Shown here: positions 1 through 12,844 of the stretch, in pieces
Position numbering within the stretch: the stretch's first letter is position 1
Layout: each line of letters opens with the position of its first letter
Origin: Larus michahellis
Lineage: Eukaryota > Chordata > Aves > Charadriiformes > Laridae
Assembly (NCBI RefSeq): GCF_964199755.1
Contig: NC_133898.1
Span: 109,377,847 to 109,441,846, forward strand
Direction: 5' to 3'
Length of the DNA: 64,000 bases
Position numbers and translations under genes: made by a program
The notes under the pieces: model-generated
Seen by the model: the letters and a program-made list of their open reading frames with translations, nothing else
What the model was told of the DNA's origin: nothing
The model's database searches: none

Positions 1-1119
1 TCACTGAAACCGAATACTGTTTCAGGATACCTGCCTGACATTCAGAGCCGATTTGCCCCACCATTAACTGTGGCGCTCTAGCTGCCAGAGACCATTCTCT
101 GGTGACAAATTTCTACCTCTGTTGACATCATTTCTTAATGAACGGCAAGTGCAAGATTTACTCAAAAATATAAATATTTTTATAGGAAGGCATGCAAGCA
201 CAGAAATGAAAAAAAAAAAAAAAATTTAAATAAATATGCTGGCAGGGCAACAGAAGAGTCAATGACTAAAAGCCCTAACAACGTGTCATGCAGAAAAAGC
301 AGAGGGCTCTGACATAGGTATATTGGGTGGACAGAAGTTGCTGTAAACATTCACAAAGAGCAACTCGCCATGCAATATACTGCCAATGTACTGACAAATC
401 AGTCAGTGTATGTCGAAGGGGTGCTTTTAACATCCCAGACGTGTCAATGCGTTTACTTCACTGAAACAAACCATTCATAATATTGATGCAAAACATATAA
501 AAATTAAAGTGAAATTAATCTTCATTGTTCTGCCTTGGCATATAGACTTTGAACAGCACATCCTGCATATTCTACCTGCTCTTACTATTCACACCATTTA
601 ATATATGTTTATGTGATGCTGTACAATATCGTTGCACCTCACTTCTCCCTAGGTGCCTGTAAACTAACATACTGATCTAATGGTAGACATAAAACATGAC
701 AGTTTGGGGATCTGCCTAGGGGAGCTCATACATTCCTATTTTATTTCATGAACACTTTGCAAGCTTGTACCCTTGTTTATGTTTTTTATTGCAACCTTGC
801 ATCATTTGTTTTGTTTCAAGGAAAGGAGATACTGATATACAAGGGGTGGTTTGCATGTGCTTCTCTCTTGTATTTTGCCTAAGAAAAAAGTCTGATTAAA
901 GTAATAATGCCTTTGCCAGAAGCCTGCCTGTCCCTAAGAGTCACAGTCCCTGAAGAATGAAATGGCAGTTCAGAATAGGCAGCATGGGGGAAATACGAAG
1001 GAATTGTGAGCAAGCTGTTGGGAGAACAGAGTCTCAACGTGGCTCTGGAGGGCAAGAGGAACTGCACCACGGAGATCAGCCCTCAGCCTTGGTGCTTGTA
1101 TTCTCAGTAGTCTTTGAGT
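1..1119. other. Non-coding AT-rich stretch, no gene seen
   Basis: No open frame here looks like protein and there is no paired splice signal that I trust. The only notable item is an uninterrupted run of 16 A at 209-224. It could be the tail of an old retrotransposed copy, but I recognise nothing upstream of it. Confidence 0.6.
209..224 (+). repeat. Poly-A run (A16)
   Basis: Sixteen consecutive A residues lie in an AT-rich setting. They are followed by TTTAAATAAATA. No source element is recognisable immediately upstream, so it is recorded as a simple repeat. Confidence 0.9.
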
Positions 1120-1276
1120 GATCATAGAATCATCTAGGTTGGAAAAGACCTTTAAGATCATCAAGTCCAACCATTAATCTAGCACTGCCAAGTCCACCAC
1201 AAAACCATGTCCCTCAGCACCACATCTACACATCTTTTAAATACCTCCAGGGATAGTGATTCCGCCACTTCCCTGG
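1120..1276 (-). mobile_element. CR1 LINE, 3'-end fragment
   Basis: On the plus strand this begins with ATCATAGAATCATCTAGG, followed by TTGGAAAAGACCTTTAAGAT. That is the reverse complement of an avian CR1 3' terminus, so the element lies on the minus strand. Matching continues through the phrases about the two Ccs-rich spacer and the ACCTCCAGGGATAGTGATTC segment, and fades after CACTTCCCTGG. It is a severely 5'-truncated copy of about 157 bp with no coding capacity. It belongs to the same subfamily as the 8508-8604 copy (both share the CTTGGCAGTGC / GCACTGCCAAG block). Confidence 0.88.
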
Positions 1277-4200
1277 TTGATCCCAAACGTCAGGCCAGGG
1301 CATCCATGAGTTTGGACAGAAGTCAGGGAGTCCCAGAAGACCAAGATTTTCTCAGTACTAGAGTGATGGTTATGAGGGGAGACGAGGATGGCAGTGGATG
1401 CCACCACTACAGTAAGGAACAGTAGTCCAACAGTACTGCCCAGTGCAGCAAGCTCTGGAGTCATCCTGCAGAGGAGAGGCTCCCACTAATGCTCCAAAAC
1501 CCTACCAGAACCTCTTTTATCCCAGCTAAATGCTCTGCCCTTACAATCATTAGCTTGCTGTAGCTCTGTATCTCTACCTCAATTTCTTTCTTCCCTCAAA
1601 AACTGCAATATGTGGAAGCAGAATGACAATAATTTCCAAAAACTGGCAGTGCTTTATCCGTGAACATGAATTCTTGTATTTCAGCCTGCATGACACCCCA
1701 CAAAAAGCTGCCTGATGTCCACCGGCACCTCCTCCTTGTTTCACTCCCCATGCTCACATCTCTGCATGCTATGCAGCCTCTCAAACGACCACAGAAGCCT
1801 CCATAAGTAGAGCCCTTTGCTGAAGACCTGTTAGCCTTCAACAGATCTGTGATTTTTGCTACAGAAAGAAATAACCGGCAGCCGTCGCACAGTACCAGTA
1901 GGGTACATTTGATCGCTGCAAACTGCCAGGATATAACCCTGAGCTCCTCCGCCGATGACCATGCTGTTAGATCCCCTGACGCACAACCAACAGATTGTTT
2001 AGAAACAAGTGACTGTGCCCCCAAGGAAAACCTAAAAGCAGACAACCAGCATTGCCGCAACACAACAGCTCTGGGCCAAGGTCTGCGATGGGCGAGCTCG
2101 TCTCATAGCAGCAGTGGACCTGGGGATGAGACCGGCCTGTGGGCGGGAGCCACCAGCAGCCACAGAGAGCTGCCAAAGAGGCTGGGAGTAGCAAAAAGCC
2201 AAACCACCACAACCAGATAGGTGCTGTAGACATAGCGGATGGGATTCATATGATTCATCTTCATGCTTTCCGTAGGCAACAGAAAGAAGCAGGCTCCCTA
2301 AGAGAGCGATCCAGATGGGTTTCTATGGCAGACAGCTGAGCCACCTCTGAAAGCCTGTTCTTTCCATTGACTGCAAAGACTGACTACGCAGGATCCACAG
2401 CAGTGTACTCTGTGGCTCAAAATAAATGAAAACGATTTCACCAAAGTTAGTTGAACTCTGTTTTTTAAATATACACTTCATGACAGACTTCTATGCCTCC
2501 TGAATTTTGAAAATCCATTGCTTATTTCTGCTGGTTTAAATACTACAGTCACCTGCCAGTCAGTTTTGTATTTTGCTTCTTTTATATTATATAATGAAAG
2601 GCATGGAAGATTTTTTATTCTCATATTTATATTTATACATATATTTACACACATTTAGCCTACACATGCACACATGAATATGATTTTTTTTTAAATTCCA
2701 TTGCCAGTCTTCACTGTCGAGTATAATTTTTTTTTAAAAAAGTATTCCTGTGAATATTTACATTTGATAGTGTGCTACTAGAGATTTACAGTATGCTTTT
2801 AACATGCTGTATCTCAAATGCATATAATCGTATACATCCCATTGTTTTTTTCAACAGACTTTAGCATAATCCGTTTTATATTTTGCTGGTCTCTTCTGCA
2901 GCCTTTGAAACAGCAATCAATTTGCAGTGATTTCAAGGGGCTTTGGATTGGACTTTGTGTTATCCTATTAAGAGAGGTAGCCAGGTTTACCTTTATTTTA
3001 AAATTCTCCCTAGGTTGGGAGCAACGGTAGTAACACTGTCGCTCAGAGATATGCCATACACCTCTCAGATGGACATGTTTAGAGCGTAACATGCACATCT
3101 GGAAAGAAAACTGTCATTCATTGTTATAAAAGTCACAGGTACTGTGAGGCTGGAAGAGAAGAGTAGCGAATGTGGTGGATAACCTCAGCATTATTGTCTG
3201 CTTCATCCTGATGTATCCCCCATTTCTACCTAGGCTGTTGTTCACATTGCAAGTTCTACACAGAGAGTGGTGGCTACGTCCCCAAGTCCCACACCAAAGC
3301 TCACGTTAATTTAACTTAATTTCCAGCCATAGGTTCTAGCTGTGCCTTTGCCTTCAAGGCAGAAAAGCATGCTCCTGTCAAACCCCTTGAAGCTGCCCAA
3401 GGACTTGTGTTTAGCAATGCGGGGACCTCTCCACCCCTCCTTCCACAGGAACAGACGTTGCTCCTGGCATGCTCCTCACAGAGCTCTGTGACTCTGCTGC
3501 TGCAGAGGGACTCCCTGGGATCTCCCTCCAGCACCTCCACCTCTGCCGGGAGATGCCACCATCAGACCACAGCACTCTGACCACAGCCCTGCCCGCCCAG
3601 GGCAACATTCATTTCAGCTTCTGCCTGATACTCCTCCCTCGTACGCCTTCATTGTTCTCAGTTTGGTATACTGTGCTCAGATTAATTAAACCAAAATTTT
3701 GAACAGAAACTAGAGAAGAATTCACATCACTGTGTAGCATCTATGTGCCTTCCTCACGGTTTACCAGCTACATTTTCATATAGACCACTGCCAAAAGTAC
3801 TGAGCAGCTTTTGGTCGATAACCAGTCTCTGCAGATCACCTCTAGGAAAAGACACGGTCAAATCTGTAAATGAGACAGTTGTTTATTTCTCCTAACACAG
3901 CTGTAGCTTTTAATCGAAGTACCCTGTGATACCAAGCCAAATACTATGGAAAAATGAAATTCCACGCAGTTGTTTCCATCAACCGATCTATAATCCAGTC
4001 AAAGAGAGATGACAGATTTATTTGACAAGTCTTCCTTGACATCAAACTGTATCGACTAGCATAATTTATATTTCTTAACCTATTCTTTCTGTTGGATCTT
4101 CCAAGCTAGCTGTTCCAGTATTCTACTGGAATCTGGATTCATGCAAGGAGCGGGGGGGGGAGGTGTGTCTAGGTCCTATTTTCTACCTTTTTTTGACATT

Positions 4201-7200
4201 TAAACTGCATTAGCGCTTTTCCAAGTCTCTGAAATTTTCTTAGCTCTCCAGGATTCACATTAAGTGGTTCAGAAGCCCCCTCAGCTATTTTCTCCATAAC
4301 TCGTGGGTGGGTGGGGGGCGGGAGGAGATCCAAGAATTTGTCACTGCTTCATTGTTACCTGCCTGCCCAGGTCAAGCAGAACGCACACAGTTCCAGATGA
4401 GTTTCTCAAGGTGCAGCGCTGCTGGTAATACAACAGCTACTACATCTACTAAATAACCATAAATTCAATGGGAGAAAATAAGGAAACCTAACTAGAGCTC
4501 CAGTAGGAGAGAATAAGATACAGATTTTATCATAACGACAGGGAGGAAATCAAAGGACAATGATTTGTCTTTTGTCTTTTAAATGCAGTATTTTGTCTGT
4601 CAGATTCATTCATCTTATACAAAGAAGAGCAATAGTATACATTTCCAAGATAAAATCAATTATACATTATCTTAGAGTTGTACAATCTCATTCTCCACAG
4701 AGGCCTTAATAAGACTTACATGTAGCACAATTCTCATTCCAGATCTCTGAACAAAGCTAAATTTCACTGACAGTTCATTGTACAAATTCCAATTTACGGT
4801 CAGTTTTTTCCATATTTTCAGAGTATAAAATTGCAAAGGCCATCTCTGATTGAACCAGAATATGAATTTTGAAATATAATGAAAATAAAGGAGCAAATTA
4901 AGAGACTTGTTTGATTCAATTCATTACCTCAGAGCACTTTTGCTTAAAATACCCTCCTATATTTTATGTCATTTTTTCAAATGAGTGAAAAAAGGCTTTG
5001 TTCCTCAAAAACTTCCAAACTGTGGCCAAGTTAGCCACAATTTAATTAGTTTCTTAATTTATCTCCATTATGAAATAAAATAGGGAAATAATTCTTGTTT
5101 CTGTATTCTATTAAAATGTGTCTGTACATGTTAAAGACTATTTTGTTATCATGGTATTCCAAGTTTCAAGCAACCTATTTTTGTAAAAGCTAAAAATAAT
5201 ATATCACACTTCAGATTATCTTCATTTGCCAAGTTTTGGCAGAACTCACAAAGGTACAGGAGAATTTGCTGGAAAATTTGCAGGGTTTACAACGCTTAGG
5301 CCATTTTCAAAGGAAAAGATGATGCCTAATCAGTTCATTTTCATGTCCAAGAAGATTCTTTCAGAAACAGCACACTTTCATTTTTTTAGCATGAGGCATT
5401 TCAGACAGCAGTTGAATTTGAGCTTTTTCTTGACTACCCAAGCTTCAATCACATTGTATTTCAAGAGTGCTCTCACCGACAAGACTGTGGCCAGTCTATA
5501 CAACATTTCACTCATTCACTCTGAACAGATCTATTCCCATTAAGTCATTCTCGTGACATCTCTTAGACAAGTTGGGAATGGAAGGAGAGCTGCAAGCTAT
5601 TGGGAAATTGAGCCTCCATGCAACAGGGCAAAAGATCTTTTGAAAGTGTGAAGCACTGACAGGTAAGTTCCTGACCTGGACAAATTTTGCTTTGAGAGCA
5701 TGGACAATGTAAGGTACATTCATTTAGTGTGTCCAGGGTTTTATTTTTAAAAGGAATTATCAACCACCAAAAAAAACCAACCAACCATAATCATTCAGTC
5801 TATTGACAGAACAGCTGAATGGTGTGCACACAAAAGAAATGTGAAATCTTAGTCAGGAATGAGAGATGTGTCAAACCACTTATGTGAACTGTGCTTTTAT
5901 AACAAAAAACTGAATTTCTAACTGATTAAATATTTACCAGAAGGTCATCAGTGATAGTATTTTATGGGGGGAAATATGCTGAAAATAAAGTGTAGCAGAT
6001 AAGCAATGATCAGAAGAGCATCAATTGTAATCAGCACTACAGAATAATGAAGATACTCTCAAGTCTACTTGATGTGGGAGTATCTGATGAGAAGGAGTGA
6101 CACGTACCCAGCAACCCCTGCAAGATGCAAAATAGATAATTTATGCAAAAGAATCTGGCAGAGACTGATATTCATAACAACCACATGACTTCTCAGGTAG
6201 TCTGCACTGAAATGAGACTGTCCAAGTTGAAGGGCAAGACTACTACTGTGTACAGCTTGGAGCATGGCCATTAGAAAGGCACTACCTTAAGGTCAATATG
6301 CTCAAGCCCAGACGCTTGCTGCCAGCACTATGTATAACAAGAGATGCTCCTTCTCCTCTCTTCCCTAGTTTGGCTTCCAGATTCCTGGTCGGAGCCACCA
6401 CCTTTCCCACGCCTCCAGGGAACTGTCCCAGGCAGACACTTGCTGCCTCTCTGCCTCCAGTGTCCCTCACAGGACATGGATCAAGCAGACGTTTAGAATA
6501 ATTTCCCTAATAAGCAACTCTGTATTGTGCATAACTATGATATTATATATTTACTGCCCACTGAGGGCGATATGTTTTACTGACAGATAAAGAGACAAAA
6601 TGGGAGACTCATTTATGGGCTCAGGTGCTGCAAGACTCGATGCTCCACTTGTTGCCCACTGCAACCAGGAAAACTCCGTTAGGGACCTAGGAGCGCATCT
6701 TCTCTATAAAACGTACGAAAACAGGTGCATGAAGGGGGAATCAGGAGACCGCTGCAGTGAGCGGGGGCATTGCCTTGGCCAGCTGTGGAAATAATTGAGG
6801 CAGCAATGGGACCTGAAGCCTAGTTCCCTTAGGCACTCAATTTCAGGCTGCTGGACTTCTCCAGCTGGAGTTTTCTTCCATACATGGGTGCCTATGGCAG
6901 CTCTTTCCCACAAAAGAAAGGTGGAATGCTTCGGACCCTGAGAGGAGGTGAGAAAATGGGATTTAAGTTGTTGCCACAGCTGATAATTCAAACAACCAGC
7001 ATCTTCTGTCACTGGGGTGAATGCTCTTATTATTAACTGCTTGATCCTCTTACTACAGCTCTTGCATCTTGCATGGTCAATTGGTTTTTTTCTTGCATTA
7101 TCTCTTATTTTAGTCCAGAGAAGGACAAATACACAGAATAGGGTAGCTGAAAATTGTAGTGCGTATGGAGCTATTTCAATGAGTACGGAGCACTGAGTGT

Positions 7201-8507
7201 TCGCAATCACAGATACAGCACAGGCATTCCCTTGCTCAGACAAGTACCCCCATCTATTTTTTCAGCATCTATTTTTTCTTTCTCTTGCCCCATTAAGCTT
7301 TAATTAAGAACTGAGACACTCAGACCAATTGCCAGTAAACTGGAAGACGGGAGGCTGAGCCCTTCAGACAGGAGAGGGAACTGAACGCCACTCAATCTAG
7401 CTGGGAATGCTGCAGCTGTTTTATTCCTAGAAAAGGAGTCTGCTCTGTCCCATGCTTGCTTTGTGCAGAGCACCAGGAGGAAAGTGGTTTCTCAGAATGG
7501 ACCCCACAGGTAAATGAGCGTGTATTTTATAAATTCTAGGATTTAGGTGGGAGACCTCAGCTGCTGCTAAATAACTTCCTATTTCTATCACATCTTCTTG
7601 AGGTATGGAGCAATTTGAGCTTTGATAGAAAGGAACTGCCTTTGAAGAGCACAGCTGGAGCGTAGTTTTGTGGAGCTTGCTGCTCACAATACAAACAGGG
7701 GAAGGAGGAAGGTAGTACAGAAATCAAACCCAGCAGCCCCAGGAATCAGAATGACGTAGCAGTTGTTCCCGCTTCCCCTGAGAGACCACCTCCATCAGCA
7801 CAAGGCTGAGCATCCCTTCAGCAAATGAACGGAAGGAGCCAGAACCTTCTGATTCCCATTAGACTTGCTCAGTGGGTTGGGGTTTTTTTCTGTTATTGTT
7901 GGAGGGTTTTTTTAAATCCCCATGAGAGTTTTTGCTTAGTCAGTAGGATAAGTGCACCCCTTGCTTGACTTCATCTAGGCTCTGATGAAATAGCCTAGTC
8001 TCATTGTCTCCTGTGCCTTTGTCTACACACAAACGAGTTAGCATTTCTGCTGTGGTAGAATACAGTACTCTATAAAGGAAGAGTAAGTGGCACCATTTAC
8101 CGATAGCAATCAAACTGTACTTTACAAGTCTTCCAGCATATATAGCAAACACAAGTCAGAAAAAAACGGGCTGAGAAGTATATTTACGCATACTCCAGGC
8201 TAAATCTACAATGGTAAATCCCACTCAGAACTAATTTCCTTATTTGAAGCTTAAGAAAATAGCACACAATCCACATGATATCATACATTCATTGACTGGA
8301 TAATAGCTGGGGGGAAGACAGCTCACATAGAAATAGATGAGAAGTAGTGGTGAATTCAGCGACAGGTACCTTAGCATGCGTATATATACATTATATGTAT
8401 ATACACACTTACATAGTCTAGTAGCTATAGCTAACTGGAATAACTAAATTATCCTGCAGAAGCTCTAGGCTACCTAGCTAGAGTTTAACAAGGCAAAGTT
8501 AGCTTCT
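1277..8507. other. Non-coding stretch, no gene recognised
   Basis: No exon is supported. Several open frames of 120-180 codons occur: minus 1596-2063, plus 1849-2220 and minus 6704-7243. None shows a domain, heptad pattern, signal peptide or convincing splice context. Two G-rich runs occur, G8 at about 4152-4159 and a GTGGGTGGGGGGCGGGAGG tract at about 4305-4323, and the latter could form a G-quadruplex. A moderately GC-richer patch lies at 3320-3640. The remainder is ordinary AT-rich sequence. Confidence 0.5.
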
Positions 8508-8604
8508 AGGGACATGGTTTAGTGGTGGACTTGGCAGTGCCAGGTTAACGGTTGGACTCGATGATCTTAAAGTTCTTTTCCAACCTAAACGAGTCTACGA
8601 TTCT
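8508..8604 (+). mobile_element. CR1 LINE, 3'-end fragment
   Basis: The sequence contains GACATGGTTTAGTGGTGGAC, then CTTGGCAGTGCCAGGTTAAC, then GATCTTAAAG, CTTTTCCAACCTAAACGA and a degenerate terminal repeat GTCTACGATTCT. This is a plus-strand CR1 3' end of about 97 bp. It is of the same subfamily as the minus copy at 1120-1276. It carries no ORF2 coding sequence. Confidence 0.88.
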
Positions 8605-9595
8605 AGCTCTGCAAACATGCCATCAAATTCTGTCAGGTAAGCAACCAGGAAACACAATATTTGAGTTAGATTACGTGATTATACCATTTATAACAAATTC
8701 AGCAAGTCACTTTTCTATTAAAACATGCTGGACATTTACCAAAAAAGGCGATGCTGTAGTGTTTAAAAAGAAACTGTTATTTGAAAACTCTAGTCTTTTG
8801 TGTATTTTCTGTCTTTGGCATTTGTTTAGGATTGTGTCTTTCATGTTTATTTAGAATAAACAAAAGTGTGTATCACAGTAGTTTGGCATAGTACACAGGA
8901 CTGGTTACTTGCAAAATAAAACGTAAGATTATAATAAGACAGTTTATCAAAACTTTGGAGCACGACAGAGATTGCAGAGCAGGGTCATTGTACATATGAT
9001 CCAAATTATGCACTGCTTTATAAAGCATCAGCCAGACTCAACAGAGAGTCAGTCAAACTCCCGTATCGCTGGAGTTACTCATTTAAATCTATTTCAACTC
9101 CATTAAAATAATACTAGTATCAGCATGCACTAGTTACAGCCTGTGCAGAGCTTTATTGCAGAAAGCGTTGCAGCAGTCAAACCGCGTGTCTCTCCAAGGG
9201 AGTTCATAGCCTGTGCAGCCCTCAGACAGCACTTCATGAAATCCACAGTAAATATAAAGTAATAGCAATAAGAGAGGATTTGGGACTCAGAAGGAGTAAG
9301 ACTGGCTGTAGCCAATCATCAAAGATAGATGCATTTCTGCCTTTGCGATGGAAAAGTTCTGACTTGGACCCCGTAAACAGACAACACGCTAACTGCAACA
9401 GACATTAACAGCAAGACAAGCTTGACGTGGCATTGCTTGTCTGCTTTTATGTGCCATACATCCATAACTTCTGTTCTTCCAGGGCACAGGGCTATGGCTG
9501 GCGCAGGGGGGTCAGGTAGAAGCTATCCACTCTCTCCTCCCCACGCACAGCTGGAAGAGAGAGAATAGCAAAGAATACAGCAGAGCCCTCATAAG
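8605..9595. other. Non-coding stretch between two CR1 copies
   Basis: Nothing is recognised. A 100-codon open frame starting at 8552 runs out of the CR1 tail into this stretch and has no family resemblance. The sequence is AT-rich with a polymorphic-looking base composition. Confidence 0.5.
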
Positions 9596-10253
9596 CACAG
9601 AATCGCAGAATGGTAGGGCTTGGAAGGGACCTCTGGAGATCTTCTAGTCCAACCCCCCTGCCAGAGCAGGGTCACCTACAGCAGGTTGCACAGGAACGCG
9701 TCCAGGCGGGTTTTGAATGTCTCCAGAGTCAGAGACCCCACCACCTCTCTGGGCAGCCTGTTCCAGTGCTCTGCCACCCTCAAAGGAAAGAAGTTCCTCC
9801 TCATGTTTAGGTGGAACTTCCTATGCTCAAGTTTGTGCCCATTACCTCTTGTCCTGTTGCCGGGCACCACTGAAAAGAGCCTGGCCCCATCCTCCTGACA
9901 TCCACCCTTTAAGTATTTATAAATGTTGATAAGGTCCCCCCTCAGCCGTCTTTTTTCCAGACTGAAGACACCCCAAGTCCCTCAGCCTTTCTTCATAAGA
10001 GAGGTGTTCCAGTCCCCTAATCATCTTGGTAGCCCTTTGCTGCACCCTCTCCAGCAGTTCCCTGTCCTTCTTGAACCGGGGAGCCCAGAACTGGACACAG
10101 TACTCCAGGTGTGGCCTCACCAGGGCAGAGTAGAGGGGGAGGATGACCTCTCTCGACCTGCTGGCCACACTCTTCTTGATGCACCCCAGGATGCCGTTGG
10201 CCTTCTTGGCCACAAGGGCACATTGCTGGCTCATGGTCATCCTGTTGTCCACC
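9596..10253 (-). mobile_element. CR1 LINE with ORF2 C-terminal coding remnant
   Basis: This is the longest CR1 copy in the window, about 658 bp, on the minus strand. It keeps the last part of ORF2 (endonuclease/reverse transcriptase). Reading the minus strand from 10252 gives residues such as [49 protein letters not shown] and [10 protein letters not shown], which are the conserved C-terminal region after the RT palm. The frame then shifts near 9965: the expected FSLEKRR block is only readable in another frame. A third segment (9870-9676) gives [12 protein letters not shown] and TRLDAFL, close to the natural C-terminus. The 3' end carries a short terminal repeat (CATTCTGCGATTCTG). It is inactive: 5'-truncated, frameshifted and without RT catalytic motifs. 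Confidence 0.93.
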
Positions 10254-12806
10254 TGTTGTCAGCTCTCAGAGCTCTGGGAATATTTGTGCAAGCCAAAATG
10301 CTCTATATTAAGATCCAGGAAGCAAATTAGGGCCTGGTTCCCTGCATCTGGGGTGGGCTGCAGACAACCATACCTGCTGTCCCTCGCCTTGCCCGGGCCC
10401 TTCCCCCGCCTCACTCCATGTCCTGCTGTGCTGGTGGAGAGGACACATCCCCACACTGGTTTGCCCTGCACTCGCCGCTAAGAAAGTGGGGTTTCCATTC
10501 CCCCGTGATGCCCCAAAGCGGCTCCTCAGCGCAAGCGAAGCCCAGGACTCTGGCGCAGGGTGAGCTGCACAGTGGCAGAGCCAGCTGCCACTCACCATGG
10601 GTGCCACCCCCTAGAAAAGGCCCATAATAGTACTGAAATTGCCATGAAAAATGGAAAAATTCTTCCCCAAGCCCAAAAAGCTAGCTAATCCTAAGTAAAA
10701 CATTTCACAGATTCGACACATCCTGGCAACCCAACAGATATTTTGGAAATCAAAACCTGTGCTTCTGTGTTTGTCCTCATTTCACTGCTCAGACGCAAAA
10801 CTCAGTAGCTTTTCTTCGGTAGGTGTCACAAGGCAGCTCTCGCTTCATTTTAAGGGCATTTAAATTCTCCTCCTCTACATGCTATCCATGCTCCAGCACA
10901 ACAAGCCAGTGAGCAAGACAGTTTCTAAGCTGACCTGCCACATCTCATCAGAGCCACCCAAAGCCCGGCACTCAGCTCACCCCTCGCTGGGGGTGTCCAT
11001 GCCCCCCGGGCTCCTGATGCTGGGTGCCCTGCGACACCCCACCGAGCCTCCAGCTCCCCCACCGAGACACGCACGGCTCCATCGCAGATCCCGCACCAGC
11101 CCCGGGTAGAAGTCATGGCCACCCTCAAGCATTTCAAGAGGAGCCAGAGGATGCCGGCAGCTGGATTGAGCCCTTCACAGACAACCCTGCCCTGAATCTG
11201 CCTGTCTGAAAGCTCTGAAAATCCCGGCACCTGAAGGATCCTGCAGCAAGGAATATCACAGTTTAACCATAGGCAGAGCCCTCACCTTTCACATCTCTCG
11301 AACCTACCACCTGCAAGTTTCAGCTGATGCTCCCTTGTTCCCACATAGGTAGAAAGAGGTTTTCCTCACTCACATTCTTCCTATCACTTGCGACTTTTAG
11401 ACCTCTCCCAGCTGTTTCTTTCCCAGACTGATCCATTCCAAGCTATGTAACCATTCAGAACCTATTCGAGACCTTTCTCGATCCTTGTTCCTCTTTGCTG
11501 TGGTTTTTCCACTTCTGCTGAATCTTTTTCAGATGACCAGCTTTAGAAAAATCAAAATGTCTGCTTGCTTTTTTATCAGTGGTATATTATTAGCTGCAGT
11601 CCTTGAGTAATTTCAAGCTTGATTACTATTAATTTTTATTTTTAAAAGGATCAGGTGACTAATGGGCTTAGTTTTCTCTGTAATTTGGATCTTTGGTGAC
11701 TTTCTGTCTGACTGGATTTGCATACAACGGGAGAAGTACATAAACAGATCTGTAGTTGAAGTTTAGGGCATGCACACCAGAGAGAAAAGGTCCTCTGTAT
11801 TGGCCATGAGGATAAATAACATCTACGGCCATAGTCTTGGGAACCAGTTGCTTCTGCCTGAAATTTAGACTATTGCAGTTTAGCAGCTTAACCAAAATGC
11901 GACACTTCAAATGACAGCGGAGTTATCAGTGCTGGTGGAACCACTTCTGTAAAGGGGTCAGAAAAGGTATAATTTGACCTTGGAAGGTAACTTACACATA
12001 AGCTCTATCTGCATGCAGCTACGGTGAAGAAAAAGCACTTCAGCTGCATCATGAGGTAAACTAGGTAAGGCCAACCACACCAGAGGTGTCATTTGATCCT
12101 CAAGATGTTTCACCTTTTGAGAAAAACCCATCGTGTTTTCCTACAGCTACTTTCTCTCAGGTTGGTTTGTGTCGATTAGTTACCCTGCAGCAAAAACACG
12201 TTTTTCAAGCCAAAACTACATGCTGTAGTCAAGGACAAAGAGCAGAGCTGGAGACAGCAATCAGCCCCCGCTTCAGTGTTTGCTGAGCGGTCGAGCCTGG
12301 CTGGCAATTGGACGCAAGGCAATTATTGATGTGCAGACAGCTCTTTGCACTCAGTTTTAATTTATATATTTAAATAGAAACCACAGATTCCACTAAACCT
12401 GTTATGTGTGTACCCTTCCCCTGCAACAAAAAATTACTCTTGCAAAATAAATTAATTTGATTGCAGTATGGAGGTTCAGTACCATGCTCACCAAAAGCAA
12501 ATATAATACACTTTCCCTGCCCCAGATTTTAGTTGGTGCCTTTGTTTTAAAAGAAACACAATGTTACAATGTTTTCCTGTTTTTCATTGCGTTTTTTTTT
12601 TCTTTTATTATATCTGAGGCTGGAATTATTCCTACAGCAATTTATACCTCTCTTCCCCCACATCAGTTGCCCTTCATTGTCCTCAGCAGTAGCCTAGCAA
12701 AGGTGCTAATCATGGGGAGATTCCCCCAGGCTTGCTCTGCCGTTACATGCAGTCACATACAGAGAAGGTTCAGAATCACTGGCTTTGGGGCAAAATGGTT
12801 TTGGGG

Positions 12807-12844
12807 CAAGGGGACAATGGAAGGGACAAGGGGACAATGGAAGA
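12807..12844. repeat. 20-bp tandem duplication
   Basis: The unit CAAGGGGACAATGGAAGGGA is followed at once by a second copy that matches for its first 17 bases. The exact period of 20 bp is seen from the GGGACAATGGAAG at 12811 and again at 12831. Because 20 is not a multiple of 3, it would shift frame in any coding use. Confidence 0.9.

Noticed and set aside
9917..10252. 111-codon frame as a host gene
   Set aside because: It is the ORF2 C-terminal remnant of the CR1 element at 9596-10253.
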